Below, piece by piece: positions 7,751-17,621 of a stretch of DNA of 64,000 nt; the first letter of the stretch is position 1; every line of letters starts with the position of its first letter. This DNA is from Sulfurimonas sp. UBA2011. GTDB lineage: Bacteria > Campylobacterota > Campylobacteria > Campylobacterales > Sulfurimonadaceae. The position numbers and the translations under genes are program-made. The stretch covers positions 95,516 to 159,515 of the forward strand of contig DDCH01000011.1 in NCBI GenBank assembly GCA_002335055.1, read 5' to 3'. The notes below the pieces were generated by a model. It was not told the origin of the DNA and ran no database searches. It saw only the letters and a list, made by a program, of their open reading frames with translations.

Positions 7751-9235
7751 ATGAAAAAAATCGCCATCGTTGGTCGTCCAAATGTTGGAAAAAGTTCTCT
7801 CTTTAATCGTTTAGTAAAAAATCGTGATGCAATTACTTCAGAACAAGCAGGTACTACTCGTGATGTTAAACGTCGTCATTTTGTTGTTAATAACAAAGAA
7901 GCACTACTTCTTGATACTGGTGGTCTTGACAAAGGCTGTGAGCTTTTTGACAAGATAAAAGAGATGTCTCTTAGAGCTGCTTATGCTGCTGACATTATTC
8001 TTTATATGGTTGATGGAAAAAGTATACCTGAAGATGAAGATAAAAAGTTTTTTTACGAACTTCAAGCTATGGGTAAAGACATGGCTCTAGTTGTCAACAA
8101 AATTGACAACGATAAAATGAAAGAAAACCTTTGGGATTATTATGAATTTGGTACAGATGCTATTTTTGGTATTTCTGTGGCACACAACCGTAATACAGTA
8201 GAACTTCTTGACTGGATAGCAGATAAGATACCTGAAGAAGACACTATTAAAGAGGAAGAAGAGGTAGTTGAAGTTATCAGAGAATCAGTTTCTGAAGTTG
8301 ATGATGAAGAGTTCTTCAAAAATACTCGTGATGAAGATGATGATGGTTTTACTTACTGGGACGATGATGAAATGGATGGTGTCATTACTGATGATTCTAT
8401 CTTTGGAGATAACGACCGTATAAAAGAGTTTGATGAAGAAGATATAAACCACATTAAAATCGCTATTATTGGTCGTACAAATGTTGGAAAATCTTCACTT
8501 CTAAATGCCCTTTTAGGTGAAGAACGCTGTGTTGTAAGTAGTGTTGCCGGAACCACTATTGACCCAATTGACGAAACAGTTCAGTACAAAGATAAGCAGA
8601 TCACTTTTGTAGATACAGCAGGACTTCGTCGTCGTGGTAGAATTCTTGGTATTGAGAAGTATGCACTTATGCGTACTACTGAAATGCTTGAAAACTCTAA
8701 TATGGCACTTGTTGTTTTAGATGCAAGTCAGCCATTTTTAGACCTTGATGAAAAAATCGCTGGTCTAGTTGACTCTAACCGTCTAGCTTGTATCATCGTT
8801 TTAAATAAGTGGGATATATCTAAACGTGAAGATCATGACAAAATCATTGTAGAGATTCGTGATAGATTTAAGTTTCTCTCTTATGCACCTATCTTAACTT
8901 TATCTGCTTTAACACACCAGCGTGTTGATAAACTTCATGATATGATTTTAGAGATAAATGAGAATTACTCACAACGTATCTCGACAAGTAAGGTAAATGA
9001 AGTAATCGAGAGAGCACTTCGTCGCCATACTCTTCCAAGTGTTAGTGGTCAGGTTATCCGTATCTACTATGCAACGCAGTATGAAACGCGACCACCAAAG
9101 ATAGCTATAATTATGAATAAACCAAGTGGTCTTCACTTTACATACAGACGCTACCTTACAAACAAAATGCGTGAGGCATTTAACTTTACAGGGACACCTC
9201 TTCTCTTTAAGGCAAAGAAAAAAGGGGAGAAATAA
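7751..9235 (+). CDS. der: ribosome biogenesis GTPase Der (EngA)
   Basis: 494 residues with two tandem GTPase domains. The first P-loop is GRPNVGKS (residues 7-14), with G3 DTGG and G4 NKID; the second is GRTNVGKS (about 240-247), with G3 DTAG and G4 NKWD. A long acidic linker (about 165-225) joins them and a KH-like C-terminal domain follows. Der binds the 50S subunit and is essential for its late assembly. The ATG at 7751 follows the decayed region; an 81-bp fragment of this gene lies 1.7 kb upstream. A hairpin overlapping its stop separates it from hemJ. Confidence 0.97.
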   Translation: MKKIAIVGRPNVGKSSLFNRLVKNRDAITSEQAGTTRDVKRRHFVVNNKEALLLDTGGLDKGCELFDKIKEMSLRAAYAADIILYMVDGKSIPEDEDKKFFYELQAMGKDMALVVNKIDNDKMKENLWDYYEFGTDAIFGISVAHNRNTVELLDWIADKIPEEDTIKEEEEVVEVIRESVSEVDDEEFFKNTRDEDDDGFTYWDDDEMDGVITDDSIFGDNDRIKEFDEEDINHIKIAIIGRTNVGKSSLLNALLGEERCVVSSVAGTTIDPIDETVQYKDKQITFVDTAGLRRRGRILGIEKYALMRTTEMLENSNMALVVLDASQPFLDLDEKIAGLVDSNRLACIIVLNKWDISKREDHDKIIVEIRDRFKFLSYAPILTLSALTHQRVDKLHDMILEINENYSQRISTSKVNEVIERALRRHTLPSVSGQVIRIYYATQYETRPPKIAIIMNKPSGLHFTYRRYLTNKMREAFNFTGTPLLFKAKKKGEK

Positions 9236-9255
9236 AAGGAACTTTTTCCTTTTAT
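9232..9255. terminator. bidirectional hairpin between der and hemJ
   Basis: ATAAAAGGAA, a four-base loop and TTCCTTTTAT form a perfect 10-bp stem overlapping the der stop codon. It lies between convergent genes. The stem itself supplies T-rich 3' ends on both strands, as expected of a shared intrinsic terminator. Confidence 0.7.
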
Positions 9256-9263
9256 GCACTATA

Positions 9264-9683
9264 TTAAAAAGGTTTAAAAACCACCATTGCCACAATAACC
9301 ATCATCAAGACAGTTGGTACTTCGTTATACATTCTAAAAAACTTTCCACTTTTTTGGCATTTATCTACTGCAAAATCTTTTCTGTACTTATCTAATGAAA
9401 CAAAATAAGCTATAAGAATAAGTACAAAAGTAATTTTCACATGCAACCAACCACCACTAAAGCCAACGAAATAAACAAGACCTGAACCACTTATGAGAGT
9501 AGCCCACATTGCTGGGAAGCCTATTACTTTCATAAGTTTCATCTCTTGAATTTTTAGTACTTTTATATAGTCTTTATTTTCTATATGTTCTGCATGGTAG
9601 ACTAACAGTCTTGGCATATAAAAAACTGCCGAAAACCAAGAGATAAAAGAGAGAACATGAAACCATAATATCCATTCATACAT
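9264..9683 (-). CDS. hemJ: HemJ-type protoporphyrinogen IX oxidase (UPF0093 membrane protein)
   Basis: 139 residues and four membrane helices. The opening WILWFHVLSFISWFSAVFYMPRL, with its conserved His in the first helix, and the segment YNEVPTVLMMVIVAMVVFKP near the end are family hallmarks. HemJ oxidises protoporphyrinogen IX to protoporphyrin IX in the inner membrane, the penultimate step of haem synthesis. It serves here in place of HemG or HemY. hemB, an earlier step of the pathway, lies 4 kb away but is a separate unit. Confidence 0.9.
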   Translation of the reverse strand: MYEWILWFHVLSFISWFSAVFYMPRLLVYHAEHIENKDYIKVLKIQEMKLMKVIGFPAMWATLISGSGLVYFVGFSGGWLHVKITFVLILIAYFVSLDKYRKDFAVDKCQKSGKFFRMYNEVPTVLMMVIVAMVVFKPF

Positions 9684-9694
9684 ATATTAATTCC

Positions 9695-10303
9695 TTAAAA
9701 GTTTTTTTCTAAATAAACTGTATTGTAGTTTGATCCGCTAGACTCTACATTATTTATAAGACCAAAAATACTTGAACGATGTTTGAGTGCCCAACCTATA
9801 TATGTATTGTGTAAAGGTTTATATTTTATAAGTCTTCCTAAGTCAAAATCTATACTCACATCGATGTAATTTAGGAAGTTAGAATTATTATCATTTTTCT
9901 TTTTCGCTTCTTCATACTCAACAAAAAGGAAACCACTTGTATATGAGCCACCTTCACCTAGACCAAAACGTATTCGGTTTTCCAAAAAGTCTAAGTTGTA
10001 GTAAGCTTTTACATAAACTGTAACTTCATATACATTATCTCTTGTCGCTCCTAATTCATCAAAATAAGAGATTCCACCTTTTACATAAATATCTAAAGGC
10101 CAATCAAAAAGAGACTCTTTTATAAGGTACCCACCATCAAAACCTAAAACACTTAAATCTTTTTCATGCTTGTTACTGTAAAAGTCGCCTGATATAATAT
10201 CACCAAGATTACTTCTTGATGCATGACCGTATGCTGTTCTAAAAGAGTATTCGTCTGTTGCAATTAAATTAAGTGCTAAAAGAAGAAGTAAAACTATTCT
10301 CAA
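9695..10303 (-). CDS. outer-membrane beta-barrel protein, PagL/acyloxyacyl-hydrolase-like
   Basis: 202 residues with a short signal peptide (MRIVLLLLLALNLIA) and amphipathic beta strands. The C-terminus ends in NYNTVYLEKNF, a barrel-type final strand. Near the end HRSSIFGLINNVE gives an HxS followed by Glu, reminiscent of the His-Ser-Glu site of PagL lipid A 3-O-deacylases, so a role in lipid A deacylation is possible but unproven. The TTG start at 10303 is eight bases past the stop of its broken paralogue, with AAGGA before it, suggesting coupling. It may also be a simple structural OMP. Confidence 0.65.
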   Translation of the reverse strand: MRIVLLLLLALNLIATDEYSFRTAYGHASRSNLGDIISGDFYSNKHEKDLSVLGFDGGYLIKESLFDWPLDIYVKGGISYFDELGATRDNVYEVTVYVKAYYNLDFLENRIRFGLGEGGSYTSGFLFVEYEEAKKKNDNNSNFLNYIDVSIDFDLGRLIKYKPLHNTYIGWALKHRSSIFGLINNVESSGSNYNTVYLEKNF

Positions 10304-10312
10304 ATGTTTTCC

Positions 10313-10933
10313 TTAAAAGTTTTTTTCTATATATATACAATTGTAGTTTGAACCACCATCATAAACTCCACCGTAAGCTCCATGAAAGCCAGAACTGTGT
10401 TTTATGAGATAACCTAACATATAATTTTCCATACTTTTTACACGAATGAGTTTTCCCATATCAAAGTCAAGTGTAATTTCCATATAATTTAAAAAATTTG
10501 ATTGATTATCATTTTCTGCAATTGCTTCTTATTTCTCAACATAAGGAACCCTTCCCGCATAAGAGCAACCCTCTGCAATACCAAAACGAAATTGATTACC
10601 AAAGGCATTGAGTTTATAAATGAGTTTAATGTAAAGTGTTAGTTCTAAAAAATCTGCCTGATGTCCATTTTCATCAAAATAACTTACACCTGTTTTTGCA
10701 TAAATATCAAAAGGCAAATCAAACATGTTTTCTATAAGTTTGTATCCAAGGTCAGTGCCATATATATTAGTACCATAGGGGCTTGTATTGAAACCTGTAA
10801 ATGTGTAAAGTTCGTCAAAATCATTAGCAGATGAAGATCCACCGAAGATACGAATGGAGTAATCATTTTCTTTTATTTCATTCGCATAAGAGATACTCGC
10901 GAGTAATAAAAAAAATGTAAGGATAAATTTCAA
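10313..10933 (-). pseudogene. paralogue of the PagL-like OMP gene, interrupted by one nonsense codon
   Basis: From the TTG at 10933 a single frame of 207 codons runs to the stop at 10313, the same length as the next gene. It is interrupted only by TAA at codon 135 (10529-10531), after PYVEK. Beyond the stop it continues as NQSNFLNYMEITLDFDMGKL and KHSSGFHGAYGGVYDGGSNY, ending in IEKNF, closely parallel to its neighbour. The HxS-type motif is kept as HSS. One base change explains the break, so the gene was lost recently, unless the stop is read through or is a sequencing error. Confidence 0.85.
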
Positions 10934-10990
10934 GTGAATTGCCTTTATGGGAGAGGGTTATATGCCCGTAAATGGACATATAATATTAAG

Positions 10991-11320
10991 TTAGGCGTCA
11001 AGAGTTTCTAGGTCTTTAACTGAAGTGTTTTTGTGATCTACTACTTTGTCGTGAAGTCTACGAAGTGCTTTTGAACCTTTATCAATAGCTATATCAATCG
11101 CAGCATCAAGTACATCATCATGTTGTGTTATTATTACTGGTTGTGCATGAGCAATTTTTATGTCAAATTCTACCATTACACCTTTTTTTTCGGCTGCAAC
11201 AACACAGTTTATACTTATAATATCTAATGAAAATTTTCTAAATGCTTCAATAGCACCTTCAATATGTGCTTTAGTAGCATCACTTAATGTCATGTCTTTT
11301 GAGCGAATTTGTAAGTTCAT
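10991..11320 (-). CDS. hpf: ribosome hibernation-promoting factor HPF/YfiA (short form)
   Basis: 109 residues with the beta-alpha-beta-beta-beta-alpha pattern of the S30AE family: MNLQIRSKDMTLSDATKAHI at the start and DMYAAID-like sequence (here DVLDAAIDIAIDKGSKALRR) in the second helix. Short HPF binds the 30S decoding centre in stationary phase and blocks translation. It lacks the dimerising C-terminal domain of long HPF. It is divergent from trpS. Confidence 0.88.
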   Translation of the reverse strand: MNLQIRSKDMTLSDATKAHIEGAIEAFRKFSLDIISINCVVAAEKKGVMVEFDIKIAHAQPVIITQHDDVLDAAIDIAIDKGSKALRRLHDKVVDHKNTSVKDLETLDA

Positions 11321-11391
11321 CGTAAATCCTTTATAAAGAAGTTTTTACTTCTTGTACTATGTATATAGTAACTAAATAAAGCTGAAATAGG

Positions 11392-11397
11392 TATAAT
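11392..11397 (+). promoter_or_regulatory. -10 element upstream of trpS
   Basis: A perfect TATAAT stands 29 bases before the trpS ATG. No clear -35 hexamer is visible upstream, which is usual for sigma-70-type promoters in Campylobacterota. Confidence 0.5.
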
Positions 11398-11425
11398 TAC
11401 AAAAAAAATATAGGAATTTTATTTT

Positions 11426-12391
11426 ATGAGAGTATTAACGGGGATTCAGTCATCAGGTGATTTACACATCGGGAACTATTTTGGTTCTATAAAACAGATG
11501 GTAGACGCACAAAAAGAAGAGGATACTTTTACTTTTATCGCGAACTATCATGCGATGACAAGTGTAAATGATGGAGCCAGACTAAAAGAACTTACTATGC
11601 AGTCTGCTACAGACTTTTTAGCATTAGGAATAGACCCAGAGAAAAATACTTTTTGGGTACAGTCTGATGTTAAAGAGGTTCTTGAACTGTACTGGTTTTT
11701 ATCTTCATATACTCCTATGGGTCTACTTGAGCGTGCTCACAGTTATAAGGATAAAACAGCTAAAGGTATAAAAGCGAACCATTCACTTTTTTCTTATCCT
11801 GTTTTAATGGCTGCAGATATACTCCTTTACTCTCCTGACATTATTCCTGTTGGAAAAGACCAAATCCAGCATGTTGAAATTGCTAGAGATATTGCAATCA
11901 AATTTAACAATCAGTATGGTGATATTTTTACAATTCCGAACTTTCGTGTAGAAGAAACTGTACAGACTGTTCCTGGAACTGATGGACAAAAAATGTCTAA
12001 ATCCTATAAAAACACTGTTAATATCTTTGGCGAAGAGAAAAAACAACTCAAAACTATCAAAAAAATAGTGACAGAGCAAGTTGCCCTAGAAGACCCTAAA
12101 GAGTTTGAAGGCTGTAATGTTTACAATATGGCAAAACTTTTCCTAGAAGGCGATGAGCTTCTCGACTTACAAAAAAGATATAAAACTGGTGGCGAAGGTC
12201 ATGGACACTTCAAAGTTTATCTTGGGGAAGTTATGTGGGAATACTTTAGAGAGTTTAGAGAGAAACGCGAGTACTATGCTAATAATCAACTAGAAGTAAG
12301 AGAGATATTAGCAATGGGTGCGGATAAAGCAAAAGCAACTGCAATGCCTATGATAGAAAAAATCAGAGAAGTTACGGGTATTAGATACTAA
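11426..12391 (+). CDS. trpS: tryptophan--tRNA ligase
   Basis: 321 residues, normal for bacterial TrpRS. The class I signatures are present: GDLHIGNYFGS (HIGH-like, residues 12-22) and DGQKMSKSYKN (KMSKS, about 190-200). It charges tRNA-Trp with tryptophan; a tRNA-Trp gene lies at 55.0 kb in this window. It is a single-gene unit between divergent hpf and convergent argF. Confidence 0.97.
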   Translation: MRVLTGIQSSGDLHIGNYFGSIKQMVDAQKEEDTFTFIANYHAMTSVNDGARLKELTMQSATDFLALGIDPEKNTFWVQSDVKEVLELYWFLSSYTPMGLLERAHSYKDKTAKGIKANHSLFSYPVLMAADILLYSPDIIPVGKDQIQHVEIARDIAIKFNNQYGDIFTIPNFRVEETVQTVPGTDGQKMSKSYKNTVNIFGEEKKQLKTIKKIVTEQVALEDPKEFEGCNVYNMAKLFLEGDELLDLQKRYKTGGEGHGHFKVYLGEVMWEYFREFREKREYYANNQLEVREILAMGADKAKATAMPMIEKIREVTGIRY

Positions 12392-12405
12392 GGTATTCTG
12401 ACAAA

Positions 12406-12430
12406 CTATAATGGGTGAAAACCATTATAG
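12406..12430. terminator. hairpin between convergent trpS and argF
   Basis: CTATAATGG, a seven-base loop and CCATTATAG form a perfect 9-bp stem midway between two converging genes. No U-run follows on either strand, so termination efficiency is uncertain. Confidence 0.5.
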
Positions 12431-12444
12431 AAGTATAGATAAAA

Positions 12445-13371
12445 CTATTTATTTCTCTGTTTATCTAACCAGACCATAAGCCCTTTTTGAGCATGTAGTC
12501 TGTTTTCTGCTTCATTAAAGATAATTTCGGAATGAGTATCCATAATCTCTTCTGAGACTTCTTGACCTCTATATGCAGGAAGACAGTGTAAAAACTTTGC
12601 ATTTTGTGTAGCAAGGTTCATTTTCTCATTATCAATCATATAACCTTTAAAAGCTTTTACTCTTTCGTCTTTTTCGTCCTCTTGTCCCATAGAAGCCCAA
12701 GTATCCGTAGTTACTATAGTAGCACATTTAATTGCCTCAGCAGGGTCATTCATAACAGTTATGCTAGCACCACTTAGTTTTGCTATTTCTAATGCTTCTT
12801 CTAAAACATCAGAATCAACTTCATAACCTTTTGGTGTTGCTATTCTCAGGTCAAAACCCATTTTAGCCGCTAGAAACATCCATGAATGTGTCATATTGTT
12901 TCCATCACCTACATAAGCTACTACTGCATTTTCGTTAATGCCATACTCAAGCATAGTTAAGTAATCTGCTAAAAGCTGTACTGGATGATAAGAGTCTGTT
13001 AAACCATTGATAACGGGTACGCTAGAGTTTGCTGTAAACTCTTCTATCATACTGTGCTCGAATGTACGTATCATTACCATGTCACACATACTACTGATAA
13101 CTTTTGCTGTATCTGCGATAGGTTCACCACGACCGAGGTGAATGTCACGGTTACTTAAAAACAGTGCATGACCACCCAGTTGAAACATACCTGTCTCAAA
13201 ACTTACACGAGTTCTTGTAGAGCTCTTCTCAAATATCATCGCTAAGGTTTGATTTTCAAGTTGTTTTTTGTAAACACCAGCGCTTAAATCTTTTTTTATA
13301 TCAACAGCGATATTAATAATTTCTAAAATTTCTTCTTTTGTAAAATCTTTTAGTGTTAAAAAATGTCTCAA
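12445..13371 (-). CDS. argF: ornithine carbamoyltransferase
   Basis: 308 residues. The carbamoyl-phosphate-binding STRTR motif is at residues 51-55, and FLHCLPAYRGQEV carries the HCLP ornithine-site motif. The enzyme forms citrulline from ornithine and carbamoyl phosphate in arginine synthesis. The ornithine rather than aspartate specificity rests on the HCLP motif and length. It is followed at its 5' side by hemB on the same strand, 61 bases away. Confidence 0.95.
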   Translation of the reverse strand: MRHFLTLKDFTKEEILEIINIAVDIKKDLSAGVYKKQLENQTLAMIFEKSSTRTRVSFETGMFQLGGHALFLSNRDIHLGRGEPIADTAKVISSMCDMVMIRTFEHSMIEEFTANSSVPVINGLTDSYHPVQLLADYLTMLEYGINENAVVAYVGDGNNMTHSWMFLAAKMGFDLRIATPKGYEVDSDVLEEALEIAKLSGASITVMNDPAEAIKCATIVTTDTWASMGQEDEKDERVKAFKGYMIDNEKMNLATQNAKFLHCLPAYRGQEVSEEIMDTHSEIIFNEAENRLHAQKGLMVWLDKQRNK

Positions 13372-13432
13372 TTTTTCTTCCTAATTTTTTTGTTTAATGG
13401 ATATTCTATAATAGTTTTCTTTAATTTAACTA

Positions 13433-14410
13433 CTATTTTGATGTATTTAACATCTTTGCAACTTCTTTAGCATGATAAGAGATGATAATATTTGCCCCTG
13501 CACGCTTAAACGCAATCATTGTTTCCATGACTACTCTATCATAGTCAATAAGATTGTTAAGTCCAGCCATTTTAAGCATTGCATACTCACCACTTACATT
13601 ATAAACAGCCATAGGTAAAGATGTTGCATCTTTTATCTCTCGCACTAGATCAAGATAAGCAAGAGCTGGTTTTACCATTAAGATATCAGCTCCTTGTATC
13701 TCATCAGATACAGATTCAGATATTGCCTCCCTACGATTTGCAGGATCCATTTGGTAAGATGCACGGTCCCCAAAACTTGGACTTGACTCGGCTACATCAC
13801 GAAATGGTCCATAATACCCTGAAGAGAATTTTGTTGAATATGCCATAATAGGTAAGTTCTCGTAACCACCTTTATCAAGTGCCTCACGAAGTCTTTCTAT
13901 GATGCCATCCATCATTCCACTTGGTGCAATCATATCTGCTCCAGCTTTTGCATGGATAAGTGCTTGTTCGCCTGAAATCTCTAGAGTTGCATCGTTATTT
14001 ACAGTCTCTTTTGCTTCATCTATAATTCCACAATGCCCATGATCTGTATACTCACAAAAGCAAAGGTCAGTTACAACAAACATTTCTGGATGTGTAGCTT
14101 TAATAGCACGGATTGATGAAGCGATAATACCGTGTTCACACAAAGCATCACTTCCTATAGAATCTTTAGTATCAGGGATTCCAAAAAGGATAATAGAGTA
14201 AATTCCAAGTGATTTAAGTTCATCACACTCTTTTAAAATCTCATCGATACTCATCTGGTAAACACCAGGCATTGATGCTACTTCGGTTTTTATACCTTCT
14301 CCACTTCTGATAAATAATGGATATATAAAATCTTCTACATTCACCTGCGTTTCTCTAACGAGTGAGCGAAGATGCTTATTTAAACGAGTTCGACGAAATC
14401 TTTGAAACAT
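13433..14410 (-). CDS. hemB: delta-aminolevulinic acid dehydratase (porphobilinogen synthase)
   Basis: 325 residues. The metal-binding cysteine cluster DLCFCEYTDHGHCG and the two active-site lysines (YSTKFSSGYYGPFRD and ILMVKPALAYLD) are present. It joins two 5-aminolevulinate molecules into porphobilinogen for tetrapyrrole synthesis. It diverges from ribA. The cysteines point to a zinc-dependent form. Confidence 0.96.
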   Translation of the reverse strand: MFQRFRRTRLNKHLRSLVRETQVNVEDFIYPLFIRSGEGIKTEVASMPGVYQMSIDEILKECDELKSLGIYSIILFGIPDTKDSIGSDALCEHGIIASSIRAIKATHPEMFVVTDLCFCEYTDHGHCGIIDEAKETVNNDATLEISGEQALIHAKAGADMIAPSGMMDGIIERLREALDKGGYENLPIMAYSTKFSSGYYGPFRDVAESSPSFGDRASYQMDPANRREAISESVSDEIQGADILMVKPALAYLDLVREIKDATSLPMAVYNVSGEYAMLKMAGLNNLIDYDRVVMETMIAFKRAGANIIISYHAKEVAKMLNTSK

Positions 14411-14475
14411 TCTAAACCTTTTTTTTGCTATAATAATTACTAAGAAAATATTTTACCCTTTTAAAGATTAAATTA

Positions 14476-15039
14476 ATGAATATAGAGATATCAGAAGTAG
14501 CAAATTTACCATCGCGTTTCGGTGAGTTCCATGTCAAAGCCTTTAAAGAAGGTGAAAAAGAGCATCTAGTTATTTATGCAAAAAATCTGGAGGAGCACCC
14601 TATAGTTAGGGTTCATTCAGAATGCTTAACAGGTGATGCTCTTGGCAGTCTAAAATGTGACTGCCGTGACCAACTAGAGTATGCACTTAAGCTTATCAAT
14701 AAAGAGGGTGGCATGGTTATATACCTTCGTCAAGAGGGTAGAAATATTGGTCTTTTAAATAAGATAAATGCCTATGCTCTACAAGATAAAGGGCTAAATA
14801 CCATAGAAGCAAATCATCAGTTAGGATTTGCCTCTGATGAGAGAACCTATGAGGTTGTAACTTTTATTTTGGACTATTTCAAGATTAAAAAAATAAAACT
14901 GCTTACAAATAATCCACATAAGGTAAAAGCTATTACTGGTGTTGAGATTCTTGAACGAATGCCAATAATAATGGCATCAAATAAATTTAACGAAAATTAT
15001 TTAGATACCAAACGTGATGAGATGGGACACCTATTTTAA
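14476..15039 (+). CDS. ribA: GTP cyclohydrolase II
   Basis: 187 residues, a stand-alone RibA without a DHBP-synthase domain. The zinc site SECLTGDALGSLKCDCRDQL and the YLRQEGRNIGLLNKINAYAL segment are diagnostic. It opens the imidazole ring of GTP in the first committed step of riboflavin synthesis. It is followed 17 bases later by the GGDEF/EAL gene. Confidence 0.94.
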   Translation: MNIEISEVANLPSRFGEFHVKAFKEGEKEHLVIYAKNLEEHPIVRVHSECLTGDALGSLKCDCRDQLEYALKLINKEGGMVIYLRQEGRNIGLLNKINAYALQDKGLNTIEANHQLGFASDERTYEVVTFILDYFKIKKIKLLTNNPHKVKAITGVEILERMPIIMASNKFNENYLDTKRDEMGHLF

Positions 15040-15056
15040 AAGACTAGGAGTAATTC

Positions 15057-17519
15057 ATGCCAATAGATATAGAAAATGACGATATAAAAACAGCACTGAA
15101 GAAACTCCAATCGAGAGAGAATATTCTCCATAAACTTGAAACTATCTCTAGACTAGGTAGTTGGGAAATTGATTTAAAAACGAAAGAATCAACCTGCTCT
15201 GATATGAGTTATGAGATCTACGGAATACCTAAAGGTACTCCTGTAAACCTTGAACTATTTTTTTCCGTACTTTTACCAGAGTATAAAAAAAATGTTCAAA
15301 CACTATTTCAAAATGCTATACAAAGTGGCGAACATATCAGCTACCAATGTCAAGTTATACATACAAGTGGTAAGTGTATTGATGTTTTAATAAGTGGACA
15401 AGTTGTTTATGATGAAGAGTTAAAGGCCTCTAAGCTTTTAGGAACAACACAAGATATTACTAAACAAGTAGCTACAAAAACTCAGGCTCAAGAGTTATCA
15501 CATGTTATGCAGTATTCATCCAATGAGATATATATAATATCAGCAGAAACACTTAAGTATCTTTATGTAAACCAAGGGGCTTGTGATGCACTTGGATACA
15601 ATGAATCAGAGTTACTCAAAATGCATGTAAAAAATATAAATCCTAAACTTACAGACAAAGAAATTTTAAAAATCCGTTCTTTTTTAGAGCACCAAGACTA
15701 TATACTTAATCGAACACTACATAAATGCCAAGATTCTAGTACTTACTATGTGCAATCTTATCTTCATAAAATCACCTATCAAAATGCACCTGCATATGTT
15801 CTTTTTGATACAGATGTATCAGAAATTATACAACTTGAGCTTCAGTACAAAAAACAAGCAAAAGTATTAGAGTATATCCACGACTCTGTAATTTCTACTG
15901 ATAAAAATGGACTGATTACAAACTGGAACAAAGGGAGTACAACTCTTTTTGAGTATTCAGAAGAAGAGATAGTAGGAAAAAGTATCGCTGAGATATATGA
16001 TACGGATAACAAATACACCTTTGAAGAACTATTTATTATTTTAAACACTCAAGGAAACTTGGATATAGAAGCCTATATGTTAAAGCAAAACTCTCCTAGA
16101 ATTATTTGTGATCTTTCCTTAAGTGTTTCCCGTGATGAAAATGACAGTGTAGATGGATATATTGGATATATTCAAGATATAACAGCGCAAAAGAAAACAG
16201 AAAAGTTACTCAAACAGCAGACAGAACTTTTACAAAAACAAGCACACTACGATATTTTAACAGGTCTTCCCAACAGAGCACTTTTTAAAGATAGACTCTC
16301 TCAAGCAATCATATCTTCAAAACGAAACAATGCTAAGTTTGCCCTCTTTTTTATAGACCTAGACCAATTTAAACAAATAAATGACTCACTTGGTCATCAT
16401 ATAGGTGATGAAGTACTTATTCAAGCCGCAAAAAGATTAAACTCCGTCATTCGTGAAGAAGATACATTAGCAAGACTAGGTGGTGATGAGTTTACTATTA
16501 TATTAAAAGATTTACAAAGTATGCAAAGCACTTCAATGGTCGCAAAAAAAATTGTAGATATTATGAAAGAACCCATACAAATTCGTACACATAGCCTTTA
16601 TGTTACTGCAAGTATAGGTATAAGTATCTACCCTCAAAATGCTACTAGCGATGATAACCTCATTAAGTTTGCTGATGTAGCTATGTATAAGGCTAAGGAT
16701 GCAGGAAGAAATAACTTTCAGTTTTACTCAGCAGATATGACTTCACAAGCATTTGAAGGTATTGTTTTAGAGTCAAGTTTATGCTTAGCTATAAAAGAAG
16801 AGCAGTTTCTTGTCTACTACCAACCACAGTATGATACAAAAACTGATAAAATCATTGGGATGGAAGCACTTGTTAGATGGAATCATCCAACAATGGGGCT
16901 TATTCCACCACTTAACTTTATCCCCCTTGCCGAAGAGACTGGTTTAATCATAGAAATTGATAGGCTTGTTATGAGTATCGCAATGAAGCAGTTTTCCCTT
17001 TGGTATAAACAAGGATTTAATCCGGGAGTTCTTTCTTTAAACCTTGCAATGAAACAATTAAACGAAGAAAACTTTTTAACTATCTTACTAGATACTATGA
17101 AAACAATAGCTTTTAAAACAGAGTGGTTAGAGTTAGAAGTGACAGAAGGCCAAGTAATGAAAAATCCAGAATCTTCCATATTGAAGTTAAATCAAATTCA
17201 TGACTTAGGAATTGAAATAGCTATAGACGACTTTGGTACGGGTTACTCTTCTCTGTCTTATCTAAAAAAATTACCACTAGATAAAATCAAAATCGATTGT
17301 GCTTTTATAAAAGACATACCCGAAGATGAAGACGATATGGCTATCACAAAAGCAATTATTGCACTGGGAAAAAGTTTAAACTTAAAACTTATTGCAGAAG
17401 GTGTAGAGACACAAGAACAAAAAAACTTTTTAATGCAAAATGGTTGTGAACTTGTACAAGGTTATCTTTACTCTCCTCCTCTTCCAGCAGAAGAAATCCA
17501 AAAAGTCTTGCAAAACTAG
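15057..17519 (+). CDS. PAS-GGDEF-EAL cyclic-di-GMP signalling protein
   Basis: 820 residues with no membrane segment, so probably cytoplasmic. Two to three PAS-type sensor domains lie before residue 385 (for instance LGSWEIDLKTK near 35 and DSVISTDKNGLITNWNKGST near 275). The GGDEF domain has an intact LGGDEF site (about 474) preceded by an RxxD inhibitory site (REED, five residues before). The EAL domain begins with MEALVRWNHP (about 602) and keeps DFGTGYSSLSYL. Both activities look possible: c-di-GMP synthesis, feedback inhibition and hydrolysis. The signal sensed is unknown. Confidence 0.92.
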   Translation: MPIDIENDDIKTALKKLQSRENILHKLETISRLGSWEIDLKTKESTCSDMSYEIYGIPKGTPVNLELFFSVLLPEYKKNVQTLFQNAIQSGEHISYQCQVIHTSGKCIDVLISGQVVYDEELKASKLLGTTQDITKQVATKTQAQELSHVMQYSSNEIYIISAETLKYLYVNQGACDALGYNESELLKMHVKNINPKLTDKEILKIRSFLEHQDYILNRTLHKCQDSSTYYVQSYLHKITYQNAPAYVLFDTDVSEIIQLELQYKKQAKVLEYIHDSVISTDKNGLITNWNKGSTTLFEYSEEEIVGKSIAEIYDTDNKYTFEELFIILNTQGNLDIEAYMLKQNSPRIICDLSLSVSRDENDSVDGYIGYIQDITAQKKTEKLLKQQTELLQKQAHYDILTGLPNRALFKDRLSQAIISSKRNNAKFALFFIDLDQFKQINDSLGHHIGDEVLIQAAKRLNSVIREEDTLARLGGDEFTIILKDLQSMQSTSMVAKKIVDIMKEPIQIRTHSLYVTASIGISIYPQNATSDDNLIKFADVAMYKAKDAGRNNFQFYSADMTSQAFEGIVLESSLCLAIKEEQFLVYYQPQYDTKTDKIIGMEALVRWNHPTMGLIPPLNFIPLAEETGLIIEIDRLVMSIAMKQFSLWYKQGFNPGVLSLNLAMKQLNEENFLTILLDTMKTIAFKTEWLELEVTEGQVMKNPESSILKLNQIHDLGIEIAIDDFGTGYSSLSYLKKLPLDKIKIDCAFIKDIPEDEDDMAITKAIIALGKSLNLKLIAEGVETQEQKNFLMQNGCELVQGYLYSPPLPAEEIQKVLQN

Positions 17520-17621
17520 TGGCAATAAGGTTATTTTTTAAATGTTTTTTAGCATGATATAAAAGCTATTTTTATAACAAAGCATTTTTTAGGTAAAATG
17601 TCTTTTTAAAAGGATATTTGA

